Below, piece after piece: positions 1 through 6,904 of a DNA stretch of 30,253 nt (within the stretch, counting starts at the first letter, position 1; every line of letters begins with the position of its first letter). The stretch comes from Clostridiales bacterium. Lineage in GTDB: Bacteria > Bacillota > Clostridia > Christensenellales > Aristaeellaceae. The notes under the pieces were generated by a model that saw nothing but the letters and a program-made list of their open reading frames with translations, had not been told where the DNA came from and made no database searches. A program made the translations under genes and the position numbers. The stretch is from contig SFET01000028.1 of NCBI GenBank assembly GCA_004557125.1, positions 1 through 30,253 on the forward strand. The letters run 5' to 3'.

Positions 1-1
1 C

Positions 2-112
2 GATCCCCGCACGGTCTCCCGCGGCGGCGACCGCATCCACGTCGGCTTCGACGTCAACCGCCTCCACTTCTTCGATCACGAAACCGAAAAGACCATCCTG
101 ATGAAGGAATGA
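2..112 (+). CDS. ABC transporter ATP-binding protein, C-terminal fragment (UgpC/MsmX type)
   Basis: Only the last 36 codons lie in the window; the first complete codon begins at base 2 and the TGA is at 110-112. The visible tail contains HVGFDVNRLHFFD followed by HETEKTI, which resembles the end of the TOBE domain of sugar-type (CUT1) ABC ATPases such as UgpC, MalK and MsmX, where a Phe-Asp-x-Glu-Thr stretch closes the protein. Such ATPases energise uptake of oligosaccharides or glycerol-3-phosphate and are often shared between importers. A strong terminator follows at once, so this gene ends its transcription unit. The family assignment rests on a short tail and the substrate cannot be inferred. 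Confidence 0.6.
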   Translation, partial: DPRTVSRGGDRIHVGFDVNRLHFFDHETEKTILMKE

Positions 113-132
113 TCCACCCAGGACGCAGAACT

Positions 133-172
133 CCCCGTATGCCGCATTTTCTTCGGCATTCGGGGATTTTTT
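133..172 (+). terminator. Intrinsic terminator after the ABC ATPase
   Basis: A 12-bp GC-rich stem with one internal mismatch (133-144 pairing with 154-165) has a 9-nt loop and is followed by A plus six T (167-172). The flanks GGACGCAGAA (121-130) and TTTTGCGTCC (169-178) are also nearly complementary, lengthening the hairpin and making it potentially bidirectional. Confidence 0.85.
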
Positions 173-277
173 GCGTCCATGTGCAGATTGCATTCGGTTC
201 CTTGCCCCGACATGTCGAATTTCCCTCCATGAAATGTTAATCCTGTGGGTTTTTTCAGCGCAGAAGCGGGTCGAAAA

Positions 278-306
278 TTGACATTTTAACATTGTTCCAC
301 TATACT
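278..306 (+). promoter_or_regulatory. Sigma-70-type promoter of the esterase/ATP-grasp operon
   Basis: A perfect -35 TTGACA (278-283) is separated by 17 bp from TATACT (301-306). The start codon of the first esterase is 42 nt further on, leaving a short leader with no obvious riboswitch. Confidence 0.85.
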
Positions 307-347
307 ATACGAAAGCGAAAAAAATTCAATAAAGGATGTAAACCCAT

Positions 348-1103
348 ATGATTTACAAATGGGATCTCACCATCCCCCAGCTCAGCGGGGACAAGACCCG
401 CAAGGGCTATATTTATTTGCCCGATTTTTATGATGATGAACCCGAGCGCCGCTACCCCGTGATGTACATGTTCGACGGCCACAACGTATTTTTCGACAGC
501 GACGCCACCTACGGAAAATCCTGGGGCATGGGCAGCTACATGGCCTGGACCCGCACGCCGCTGATCATCGTTGCCATCGAATGCAACCACGAGGGCGACG
601 GCCGCCTGATCGAATATTCGCCCCTGGACTTTGAAAACAGCACGCTGGGCCGGATCCACGGCAAGGGCAGGATCTACATGGACTGGCTGACGAAGGAGCT
701 CAAACCCAAGGTGGACGCGCGCGTGCGCACCATGCCCGACCGGGAGCACACCATCATCTGCGGCTCGTCCATGGGCGGCCTGATGGCGCTCTACGGCGCG
801 GTGGAGTACAACGACGTGTTCCAGCGCGCGGCCTGCCTGTCCCCCAGCCTGTGGGTATCCCCCTCCAAGGTGATCCGAATGATCGCCCGCGCGAACATCA
901 AAAACGACACCTGCATCTACATGGACTACGGCAGCGAGGAGATGTTCAATCACGCCGCCACCGCCGAGGCGCTGATCTCCATATCCCACATGCTGCTGAC
1001 CAAGCGCGTGAACCTGGCCTTCCGCATCGTGCCCGGCGGCACCCACTCGGAGGCCTCCTGGGAGCAGCAGATCCCCATCTTTATGGACTGCCTCGGACTG
1101 TAA
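348..1103 (+). CDS. Alpha/beta-hydrolase esterase (esterase D/enterochelin-esterase-like)
   Basis: This 251-residue cytosolic protein (no signal peptide or membrane segment) fits the PF00756 putative esterase family. The nucleophile elbow G-S-S-M-G puts the catalytic Ser at about residue 141, and GGTHSEASWEQ near the C-terminus supplies the His at about 233. D193 in YMDYGSEE is the likely acid. An AAAGGA ribosome-binding site sits about 10 nt before the ATG. It is the first gene of a three-gene operon with a second esterase and an ATP-grasp enzyme, all on one promoter. The family cleaves esters of very different acids (acetyl-sugar, feruloyl, S-formylglutathione, siderophore esters), so the substrate is open. 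The neighbours suggest a small-molecule or peptide tailoring or degradation route rather than central metabolism; that is inference. Confidence 0.8.
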   Translation: MIYKWDLTIPQLSGDKTRKGYIYLPDFYDDEPERRYPVMYMFDGHNVFFDSDATYGKSWGMGSYMAWTRTPLIIVAIECNHEGDGRLIEYSPLDFENSTLGRIHGKGRIYMDWLTKELKPKVDARVRTMPDREHTIICGSSMGGLMALYGAVEYNDVFQRAACLSPSLWVSPSKVIRMIARANIKNDTCIYMDYGSEEMFNHAATAEALISISHMLLTKRVNLAFRIVPGGTHSEASWEQQIPIFMDCLGL

Positions 1104-1130
1104 ATCTAGAACATACCGGAGTTGATCAGC

Positions 1131-1883
1131 ATGGAAATTCGTTACTACAAGCATTACAGCGGTTATCTGCAGCGGGACATGGAATTCAAGGTGTACGGAC
1201 ACCGGGGCAAGCCGGTGCTGTTCATCCCCTGCCAGGCGGGGCGCTTCTGGGACTTTGAGTCCTTTCACATGATCGACACCTGGGCCAAGTGGATCGACGC
1301 GGGCCTGGTGACGGTCTACTCCTGCGACACCATCGACGGCGAGACCTACGCCAACCTGGGCGGCGACTGCGCCTGGCGCGTGCAGCAACACGAGCGCTGG
1401 TACCACTACATCGTGGACGAGCTGGTGCCCTTCATCAAGCACCTCAGCGGCGAGCGCAACGGCTTCGACCAGCCCATCATCACCTTCGGCTGCTCCATGG
1501 GCGCGACCCACGCGGGGAACCTGTTCTTCCGCCGCCCCGACCTCTTCGGCGGCGTGCTGGCCCTCTCCGGCCTGTACGATCCCGGCGAGTTCTTCGGCGG
1601 CTACATGGACGAGACGCTGTACAACAACTCGCCCAACCTGTACCTGAAGAACATGCCCTGGGATCACCCCTACATCCAGATGTACAACGAGCGCAAGATG
1701 GTGTTCTGCGTGGGTCAGGGCGCGTGGGAGGACGAGCTGAAGGCCTCCACCGCTCGGCTGGCACAGGTCGTGCGCGAGAAGGGCATCCACGCGCAGGTGG
1801 ACTTCTGGGGCTACGACGTCAACCACGACTGGGATTGGTGGTTCCGCCAGTGCGACTACTACGTCCCCCAGTTCCTGTACTAA
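1131..1883 (+). CDS. Second alpha/beta-hydrolase esterase (COG4947-like)
   Basis: This 250-residue cytosolic hydrolase is distinct from the esterase upstream. The nucleophile elbow is G-C-S-M-G (Ser about 122). The His is probably 232, in YDVNHDWDWW, close to the C-terminus, with D229 or an acidic residue in GAWEDE (200-202) as partner. The ATG at 1131 is chosen over an in-frame TTG at 1122 because CCGGAG (1116-1121) lies 9 nt before the ATG and overlaps the region just before the TTG. The gap to the first esterase is 27 bp and to the ATP-grasp gene 45 bp, with no terminator, so the three are co-transcribed. Unusually aromatic C-terminal third (WGYDVNHDWDWWF). The family is poorly characterised and the substrate unknown. 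Confidence 0.78.
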   Translation: MEIRYYKHYSGYLQRDMEFKVYGHRGKPVLFIPCQAGRFWDFESFHMIDTWAKWIDAGLVTVYSCDTIDGETYANLGGDCAWRVQQHERWYHYIVDELVPFIKHLSGERNGFDQPIITFGCSMGATHAGNLFFRRPDLFGGVLALSGLYDPGEFFGGYMDETLYNNSPNLYLKNMPWDHPYIQMYNERKMVFCVGQGAWEDELKASTARLAQVVREKGIHAQVDFWGYDVNHDWDWWFRQCDYYVPQFLY

Positions 1884-1928
1884 GGCAAGCGCGATTCACA
1901 GCGGTCAAACCACAAAGGAGCGGTACGC

Positions 1929-3125
1929 ATGAAAAACTTCATCTTCATCTCCCCCAACTTCCCGGACAACTACTGGCACTTCTGCGCGGAGCTCAAGAAG
2001 AATGGCCTGCGCGTGCTGGGCATCGGCGATTGCCCCTACGACCAGCTGCGCAAGGAGCTGCGCGACAGCCTCACGGACTACTACAAGGTCTCCAGCCTGG
2101 AGAACTACGACGAGGTGTTCCGCGCCGTGGCCTTCCTGACCTACAAGTTCGGCAAGATCGACTGGCTGGAATCCAACAACGAATACTGGCTGGAGCGCGA
2201 CGCTGCGCTGCGCACCGCCTTCAACATCACCACCGGCCAGCAGAGCGCGGATATGGAGAAGATCAAGCGCAAGTCCGCCATGAAGGCCTACTACGCCAAG
2301 GCCGGCATCCCCACCGCGCGCTATCATCTGGTGGAGGACTACGAGGCCACCAAGGCCTTCGCCCATGAGGTGGGCTATCCCGTGGTCGTGAAGCCCGACA
2401 ACGGCGTTGGCGCGAACAACACCTACAAGCTCAAGAGCGACGCTGATCTGGACTACTTCTTCGCCACCAAGGACAAGAACCTCTACATCATGGAGGAGTT
2501 CGTCAACGGCGAGGTGCGCACCTACGACGGCATCATCGACTCCAAGGGCGAGCCGATCTTCGAGACCGGCAACGTGACCCCCAACTCCATCATGGACGTG
2601 GTCAACGACAGCGACAACTCCATCTACTACATGGTTCGCTACCTGCCCGAGAACATGCGCGACCTGGGCCGCCGCACGGTGAAGGCCTTTGGCGTGAAGA
2701 GCCGCTTTGTGCACCTGGAGTTCTTCGTGCTCAAGGAGGATCAGAAGGGTCTGGGCAAGAAGGGCGACGTGATCGGCCTGGAGGTCAACATGCGCCCCTC
2801 CGGCGGCTACTCCCCCGACATGTACAACTTCGCCAACGAGGTGGACGTGTACAAGATCTGGGCCGACATGGTGGCCTACGACAAGAGCACCATGCCCATG
2901 GATCGTCCGCACCACTTCTGCGCCTACTGCGGCCGCCGCGACGGCAAGAACTTCGTCATGGACGACGCGGCCATCCGCGCCAAGTACGGCAAGAACCTGA
3001 AGATGTGCGAGCGCATCCCGGACGCCCTCGCCGGCGCGATGGCCAACCAGATGTACCTGTGCAACTTCGACACCGAGGAGGAAATGCAGCAGTTCTACGC
3101 CGATCTGCTGGCCACCCGCGACTGA
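1929..3125 (+). CDS. ATP-grasp domain protein (carboxylate-amine/thiol ligase-like)
   Basis: This 398-residue protein has the ATP-grasp layout: an N-terminal Rossmann-like region (1-110), a central ATP-binding lobe with VVVKPDNGVGANN (Lys about 155 binds the phosphates), the hinge YIMEEFVNGE (Glu 189/190 contact adenine), and the metal-binding LEVNMRPSGG (E285, N287). ATP-grasp enzymes activate a carboxylate as an acyl-phosphate and join it to an amine, thiol or similar group. A C-terminal CAYCGRR (Cys 331 and 334) may bind a metal. AAAGGAG lies 8 nt before the ATG. The gene ends the esterase operon; no terminator is visible before the next promoter 38 bp on. It is not a recognisable purine, biotin or D-Ala-D-Ala enzyme, and the substrate is unknown. 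Confidence 0.8.
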   Translation: MKNFIFISPNFPDNYWHFCAELKKNGLRVLGIGDCPYDQLRKELRDSLTDYYKVSSLENYDEVFRAVAFLTYKFGKIDWLESNNEYWLERDAALRTAFNITTGQQSADMEKIKRKSAMKAYYAKAGIPTARYHLVEDYEATKAFAHEVGYPVVVKPDNGVGANNTYKLKSDADLDYFFATKDKNLYIMEEFVNGEVRTYDGIIDSKGEPIFETGNVTPNSIMDVVNDSDNSIYYMVRYLPENMRDLGRRTVKAFGVKSRFVHLEFFVLKEDQKGLGKKGDVIGLEVNMRPSGGYSPDMYNFANEVDVYKIWADMVAYDKSTMPMDRPHHFCAYCGRRDGKNFVMDDAAIRAKYGKNLKMCERIPDALAGAMANQMYLCNFDTEEEMQQFYADLLATRD

Positions 3126-3162
3126 TTTTTGCAGATTAACCCCGGTGCAACCCGCCTGCGTA

Positions 3163-3191
3163 TTGACTTTGCGCCCGGTTCGCGCTATAAT
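3163..3191 (+). promoter_or_regulatory. Promoter of the SCIFF precursor gene
   Basis: TTGACT (3163-3168), a 17-bp spacer and a perfect TATAAT (3186-3191). The SCIFF start codon is 31 nt after the -10. Confidence 0.85.
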
Positions 3192-3222
3192 ATTTCTCAT
3201 GAATAAAGTGGAGGTAACGACA

Positions 3223-3375
3223 ATGAAGCATATCCAGACCATCGAAACCCGCAACCTGTGCGAGAGCGCCAAGAACGGCGGCTGCGGCGAGTGCCAGACT
3301 TCCTGCCAGTCCGCATGCAAGACCAGCTGCGGCATCGCCAACCAGAAGTGCGAGAACACCAAGGAGAGCAAGTAA
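3223..3375 (+). CDS. SCIFF ranthipeptide precursor (six-cysteine peptide variant)
   Basis: A 50-residue RiPP precursor of the SCIFF family (six cysteines in forty-five residues), recognisable from GGCGECQTSCQSACKTSC and the MKHIQTIE start. The ATG at 3223 has GTGGAGGT ending 6-8 nt upstream; in-frame codons further upstream would fall in the promoter. Family knowledge: the partner radical SAM enzyme forms a thioether from a Cys to a non-alpha carbon of an acceptor residue; in the Clostridium thermocellum peptide I recall Cys32 linking to Thr37. Here Cys lie at 13, 21, 24, 28, 32, 36 and 43, so there are seven rather than six, and residue 37 is Gly, which has no side-chain carbon. The gene has its own promoter and terminator, typical of a highly expressed small precursor. 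Maturase follows 90 bp downstream. Biological role of SCIFF peptides is largely unknown. Confidence 0.93.
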   Translation: MKHIQTIETRNLCESAKNGGCGECQTSCQSACKTSCGIANQKCENTKESK

Positions 3376-3389
3376 TTTGTCATCACGGA

Positions 3390-3416
3390 ATGCCGCCCCG
3401 CGGGCGGCATTTTTTT
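3390..3416 (+). terminator. Terminator/attenuator between SCIFF gene and maturase
   Basis: A 9-bp stem (3390-3398 with 3402-3410) and a 3-nt loop are followed by a run of T to 3416. No separate convincing promoter is seen before the maturase, so partial read-through would set a high precursor-to-enzyme ratio. Confidence 0.85.
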
Positions 3417-3465
3417 GCGGTCGATATTTTGGATTGACAGCCCGGATATAAAGGAGAAGCAATTC

Positions 3466-4848
3466 ATGATTCATCAGTTTCAGCTCGGCGGCTACAACAT
3501 CGTACTGGACGTGTGCTCCGGCTCGGTTCACGCGGTGGACGAGATCGCCTACGAGATCATCGCCCGCTTTGAGGGCGCAGACCGCGAGGCCGTGATCGAA
3601 GCCGTTGCGGAGAAGTTTTCCGGTCGCGGGGACGTAACCCGCGCGGACGTCGAGGAATGCTACGACCAGGTCTGCGCGCTTCGGGACGGCGGCAAGCTCT
3701 TCACCTCCGACAGCTTCGAACCCATGGCCGGGGCGCTGAAGGCGCGCACCTCCGGCGTGATCAAGGCGCTGTGCCTGCACGTGGCCCACACCTGCAACCT
3801 GAACTGCGCCTACTGCTTCGCCAGTCAGGGCAAGTACCACGGCGACCGCGCGGTCATGTCCTTCGAGGTGGGCAAGCGCGCGCTGGACTTCCTGATCGAG
3901 CACTCCGGAAGTCGCCGCAACCTGGAGGTGGACTTCTTCGGCGGCGAACCGCTGATGAACTTCGACGTGGTGAAGCAGCTGGTGGCCTACGCCCGGAGCA
4001 TTGAGAAGGAGAAGGGCAAGAACTTCCGCTTCACGCTGACCACCAACGGCATGCTCATCGACGACGACGTGATCGACTTTGCCAACCGGGAGATGAGCAA
4101 CGTGGTGCTCAGCCTGGACGGCCGCAAGGAGATTCATGACCGCTACCGCGTGGACTACGCCGGAAACGGCAGCTGGGAGAAGGTCGTGCCCAAGTTCCAG
4201 AAGCTGGTTGCGGCGCGCGAGGGCAAGAATTACTACATGCGCGGCACCTTCACCCACGCCAACCCCGACTTCCTGAACGACATCCGCCAGATGCTGGATC
4301 TGGGCTTCACGGAACTGAGCATGGAGCCCGTGGTCTGCGCCCCCGGCGATCCCGAGGAGCTGACGGATGAAGATCTGCCCGTGGTGCTCAGGCAGTACGA
4401 GGAGCTGGCCGAGCTGATGCGTCAGCGCGACCGCGAGGGCAGGCCCTTCACCTTCTACCACTACATGATCGACCTCACCGGCGGCCCCTGCATCTACAAG
4501 CGCATCTCCGGCTGCGGCTCCGGCACCGAGTACATGGCCGTCACCCCCTGGGGCGACCTCTACCCCTGCCACCAGTTCGTGGGCGAGGAGAAGTTCCGGC
4601 TGGGCGACATCTACAACGGCGTGACCAACACGGCAATCCAGGACGAATTCGCCGCCTGCAACGTCTACGCCCGCCCCGAGTGCCGCGACTGCTGGGCGAA
4701 GCTCTACTGCTCCGGCGGCTGCGCGGCCAACGCCTACCACTCCACCGGCTCCATCCGCGGCGTGTACAAGTACGGCTGCGAGCTGTTCCGCAAGCGCATG
4801 GAGTGTGCCATCATGCTGGCCGTGGATCGCGCCCTCGGAAACGACTGA
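3466..4848 (+). CDS. SCIFF radical SAM maturase (thioether-forming, SPASM domain)
   Basis: A 460-residue cytosolic radical SAM enzyme. The N-terminal 90 residues match the size and place of a PqqD-like recognition domain that binds the leader peptide. The AdoMet cluster motif CNLNCAYC gives C110, C114 and C117, followed by FFGGEP (158-162), the AdoMet-binding Gly-rich strand. A Cys-rich C-terminal half (C342, 350, 368, 398, 406, 409, 415, 419, 438) matches a SPASM domain with auxiliary 4Fe-4S clusters, including CRDCWAKLYCSGGC. Known family role: thioether cross-linking of the SCIFF peptide. AAGGAG at 3451-3456 fits the ATG at 3466. The stop overlaps the next ATG (TGATG), implying translational coupling to the decarboxylase. 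Confidence 0.92.
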   Translation: MIHQFQLGGYNIVLDVCSGSVHAVDEIAYEIIARFEGADREAVIEAVAEKFSGRGDVTRADVEECYDQVCALRDGGKLFTSDSFEPMAGALKARTSGVIKALCLHVAHTCNLNCAYCFASQGKYHGDRAVMSFEVGKRALDFLIEHSGSRRNLEVDFFGGEPLMNFDVVKQLVAYARSIEKEKGKNFRFTLTTNGMLIDDDVIDFANREMSNVVLSLDGRKEIHDRYRVDYAGNGSWEKVVPKFQKLVAAREGKNYYMRGTFTHANPDFLNDIRQMLDLGFTELSMEPVVCAPGDPEELTDEDLPVVLRQYEELAELMRQRDREGRPFTFYHYMIDLTGGPCIYKRISGCGSGTEYMAVTPWGDLYPCHQFVGEEKFRLGDIYNGVTNTAIQDEFAACNVYARPECRDCWAKLYCSGGCAANAYHSTGSIRGVYKYGCELFRKRMECAIMLAVDRALGND

Positions 4849-6185
4849 TGAACGCGCCCATCTGCGATTTCGTGCGCGATTATGCCGCCCGCCAGGCGCT
4901 TCGGCTGCACATGCCCGGTCACAAGGGACGCGGCCCGCTGGGCGTGGAGGCGCTGGACATCACCGAGATTCCCGGTGCGGACAGCTTGTACGAGGCCAGC
5001 GGGGTCATCCGCGAGAGCGAGGAGAACGCCTCCCGGCTCTTCGGCTGCCCCACCCTCTATTCCACGGAGGGCTCGTCGCTGTGCATCCGCGCGATGCTGT
5101 ACCTGGCGCTGATGCATGCGAAGGAAAGGGGCCGTAAGCCCCGCATCGTCGCAGGGCGCAACGCCCACAAGACCTTCCTGAGCGCCGCCGCGCTGCTGGA
5201 TCTGGACGTGATCTGGCTGAACCCCGGGCCCGGGGATTCCTACCTGAGCTGCAGCGTCTCTGCCGATGCGCTGGACGCAGTGCTGGACGGCATGAATGCG
5301 CCCGCTGCGGTGTACCTCACCAGCCCGGACTACCTGGGCAACACCGTGGACATCGCCGCCATCGCGGAGGTCTGCCACCGCCGGGACGTGCTGCTGCTGG
5401 TGGACAACGCCCACGGCGCGTATCTGCGCTTTCTGCCTGCGTCCCGGCATCCCATCGATCTGGGCGCGGATCTGTGCTGCGACTCCGCGCACAAGACCCT
5501 GCCGGTGCTCACCGGCGGCGCGTACCTGCACCTCTCCCCCGCAGCGCCGCAGCTCTGCCATGCGCAGGCCCGCACGGCGCTGGCGCTGTTCGGCTCCACC
5601 AGTCCCTCCTACCTGATTCTGCAATCGCTGGATGCGGTGAATCTGGCCCTCGGCAGCGGCTATCGGGAGAATTTGGCGCGCTTTGCCGCCGAAGTGGAGG
5701 CTCTGAAGGCGCGTCTCATTGAAAAGGGCTGGCTGCTTCAGGGCGACGAGCCGCTGAAGCTGACCCTGCGCGCGAAGCCCCGTGGCTGCACGGGCGTGGA
5801 GCTTGCTCAGGCGTTGGAGGCAGAGAACATTGTGTGCGAGTTCGCCGACCCGGACTTTCTGGTGTTGATGCTCACGCCCGAGATCGGCTCCGACGGCCTT
5901 GATCGCCTTGAGGCTGCGCTGGACGCGCTGCCGCTGCGCCCGGCCATACAGGATGAACCGCCGGTGTTCCAGTCCGCCGCACGCGCCCTGTCCATCCGGG
6001 AAGCGGCGCTCTCCCCCTGCGAGACGCTGCCGGTGGAGCGCTGCCTGGGCCGCGTTCTGGCCGCCGCAACGGTGGGCTGTCCACCCGCAGTGCCTATTCT
6101 GGTCTGCGGCGAGCGCATCGACGAACACGCCCTCGCCTGCTTCCGCTACTACGGCATTGAGACCTGCACGGTGGTGCGTGAATGA
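4848..6185 (+). CDS. PLP-dependent Orn/Lys/Arg decarboxylase family protein
   Basis: A 445-residue fold-type I PLP enzyme of the ornithine/lysine/arginine decarboxylase family. HMPGHKG at 21-27 is the family signature, DNAHG (186-190) holds the Asp that contacts the pyridine nitrogen, and SAHKTLPVLTGGA supplies the Schiff-base Lys at 216. The length is that of the short Firmicute members (about 450-490), which lack the wing domain of inducible enterobacterial enzymes; a C-terminal domain from about 330 is present. Arginine or lysine decarboxylation feeding polyamine synthesis is the usual assignment, but the substrate is not determined by these motifs. The ATG is inside the maturase stop (TGATG), so the two are co-expressed. 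A terminator follows. Confidence 0.82.
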   Translation: MNAPICDFVRDYAARQALRLHMPGHKGRGPLGVEALDITEIPGADSLYEASGVIRESEENASRLFGCPTLYSTEGSSLCIRAMLYLALMHAKERGRKPRIVAGRNAHKTFLSAAALLDLDVIWLNPGPGDSYLSCSVSADALDAVLDGMNAPAAVYLTSPDYLGNTVDIAAIAEVCHRRDVLLLVDNAHGAYLRFLPASRHPIDLGADLCCDSAHKTLPVLTGGAYLHLSPAAPQLCHAQARTALALFGSTSPSYLILQSLDAVNLALGSGYRENLARFAAEVEALKARLIEKGWLLQGDEPLKLTLRAKPRGCTGVELAQALEAENIVCEFADPDFLVLMLTPEIGSDGLDRLEAALDALPLRPAIQDEPPVFQSAARALSIREAALSPCETLPVERCLGRVLAAATVGCPPAVPILVCGERIDEHALACFRYYGIETCTVVRE

Positions 6186-6199
6186 GAAGGTCCATCACG

Positions 6200-6234
6200 A
6201 AAAGGAGTCCCGACGAACCGTCAGGACTCCTTTT
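6200..6234. terminator. Bidirectional terminator
   Basis: An 11-bp stem (AAAAGGAGTCC, 6200-6210, with GGACTCCTTTT, 6224-6234) plus an inner GACG/CGTC helix. A and T flanks allow function for the decarboxylase on the plus strand and the membrane protein on the minus strand. Confidence 0.8.
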
Positions 6235-6301
6235 CATATGTCTGTTCAGGCTCTTGCAGCTGCCTTGACTGTTCCGGCTGCGTCGGGAGCATCATCGCCG
6301 C

Positions 6302-6883
6302 TCACTTCAGCAGATCGATCCGGCTTCCGTCCGACAGGCCCTCCACCTGCACGCCCCATTCCTGCAACTTTCCGGCGAGGAGCGGTATATCCACCTCATA
6401 GATATTAGAATAATTCCGCATCCGCTTGACCTTCTTCGGGTCCTGCTGCGCATGAATCGTTATGCTGCTCCATGGATGAATATACATCTGCATCGCCGCC
6501 GAGCGCTTCGGCTTGACCCTCCGGCTCGATAGAAACAGGCACCCCTTGTAGGGATGCAGATCCACCATGGAGAAGCCATGCCTGAAATATTTTTCCACCC
6601 GCCTCGTTTGAATCTGATCCCAGGTATAAAACCGATGAAAGCAGCCCAGGGAAATCCGGCACCCTTCCGCATTCAATTCCAGTTTGCGTCCGAATGAAAT
6701 GACTTCCATGAGTGTCAGAACGATCAGCACTGTCGCAAAGACCGCCATGGAAATGATTCTTACCTTGAGGGAGGCAGAATCGCCGGCGGAACCGAAAAAT
6801 ATTTCATATGCAGCCATGCCCAGCACGATCGCGACGACCGCAGCCAGCATGACACTCGGCGTACGATCCGATTTGATCTTCAC
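6302..6883 (-). CDS. Hypothetical membrane protein with PH-like C-terminal region
   Basis: I do not recognise a characterised family. The 193-residue product has two hydrophobic segments (about 9-30 and 40-64) and then a soluble part with FYTWDQIQ, WSSITIHAQ and a basic stretch, which resembles bacterial PH-like (YdbT/YcxB-like) domains attached to two membrane helices. The likely start is a GTG at 6883 with GGAGG (forward GCCTCC near 6891-6896) about 9 nt upstream; no ATG is better placed. The gap to the aldo/keto reductase upstream on the same strand is only 21 bp and contains this ribosome-binding site, so the two are probably co-transcribed. No function can be assigned. Confidence 0.65.
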   Translation of the reverse strand: MKIKSDRTPSVMLAAVVAIVLGMAAYEIFFGSAGDSASLKVRIISMAVFATVLIVLTLMEVISFGRKLELNAEGCRISLGCFHRFYTWDQIQTRRVEKYFRHGFSMVDLHPYKGCLFLSSRRVKPKRSAAMQMYIHPWSSITIHAQQDPKKVKRMRNYSNIYEVDIPLLAGKLQEWGVQVEGLSDGSRIDLLK

Positions 6884-6904
6884 AGTCTCGCGCCTCCGAT
6901 CATC

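Noticed and set aside
3434..3458. A TTGACA hexamer just before the SCIFF maturase, as a possible separate promoter
   Set aside because: A -10 at 17 bp would fall on or after the ribosome-binding site (3451-3456), so it cannot drive the gene from its start codon at 3466.
1905..3467. Long open frames on the strand opposite the ATP-grasp, acsB and activator genes
   Set aside because: They mirror the third-position GC bias of real genes, have low-complexity Val/His/Ala/Gly-rich products, and lack family motifs or ribosome-binding sites.
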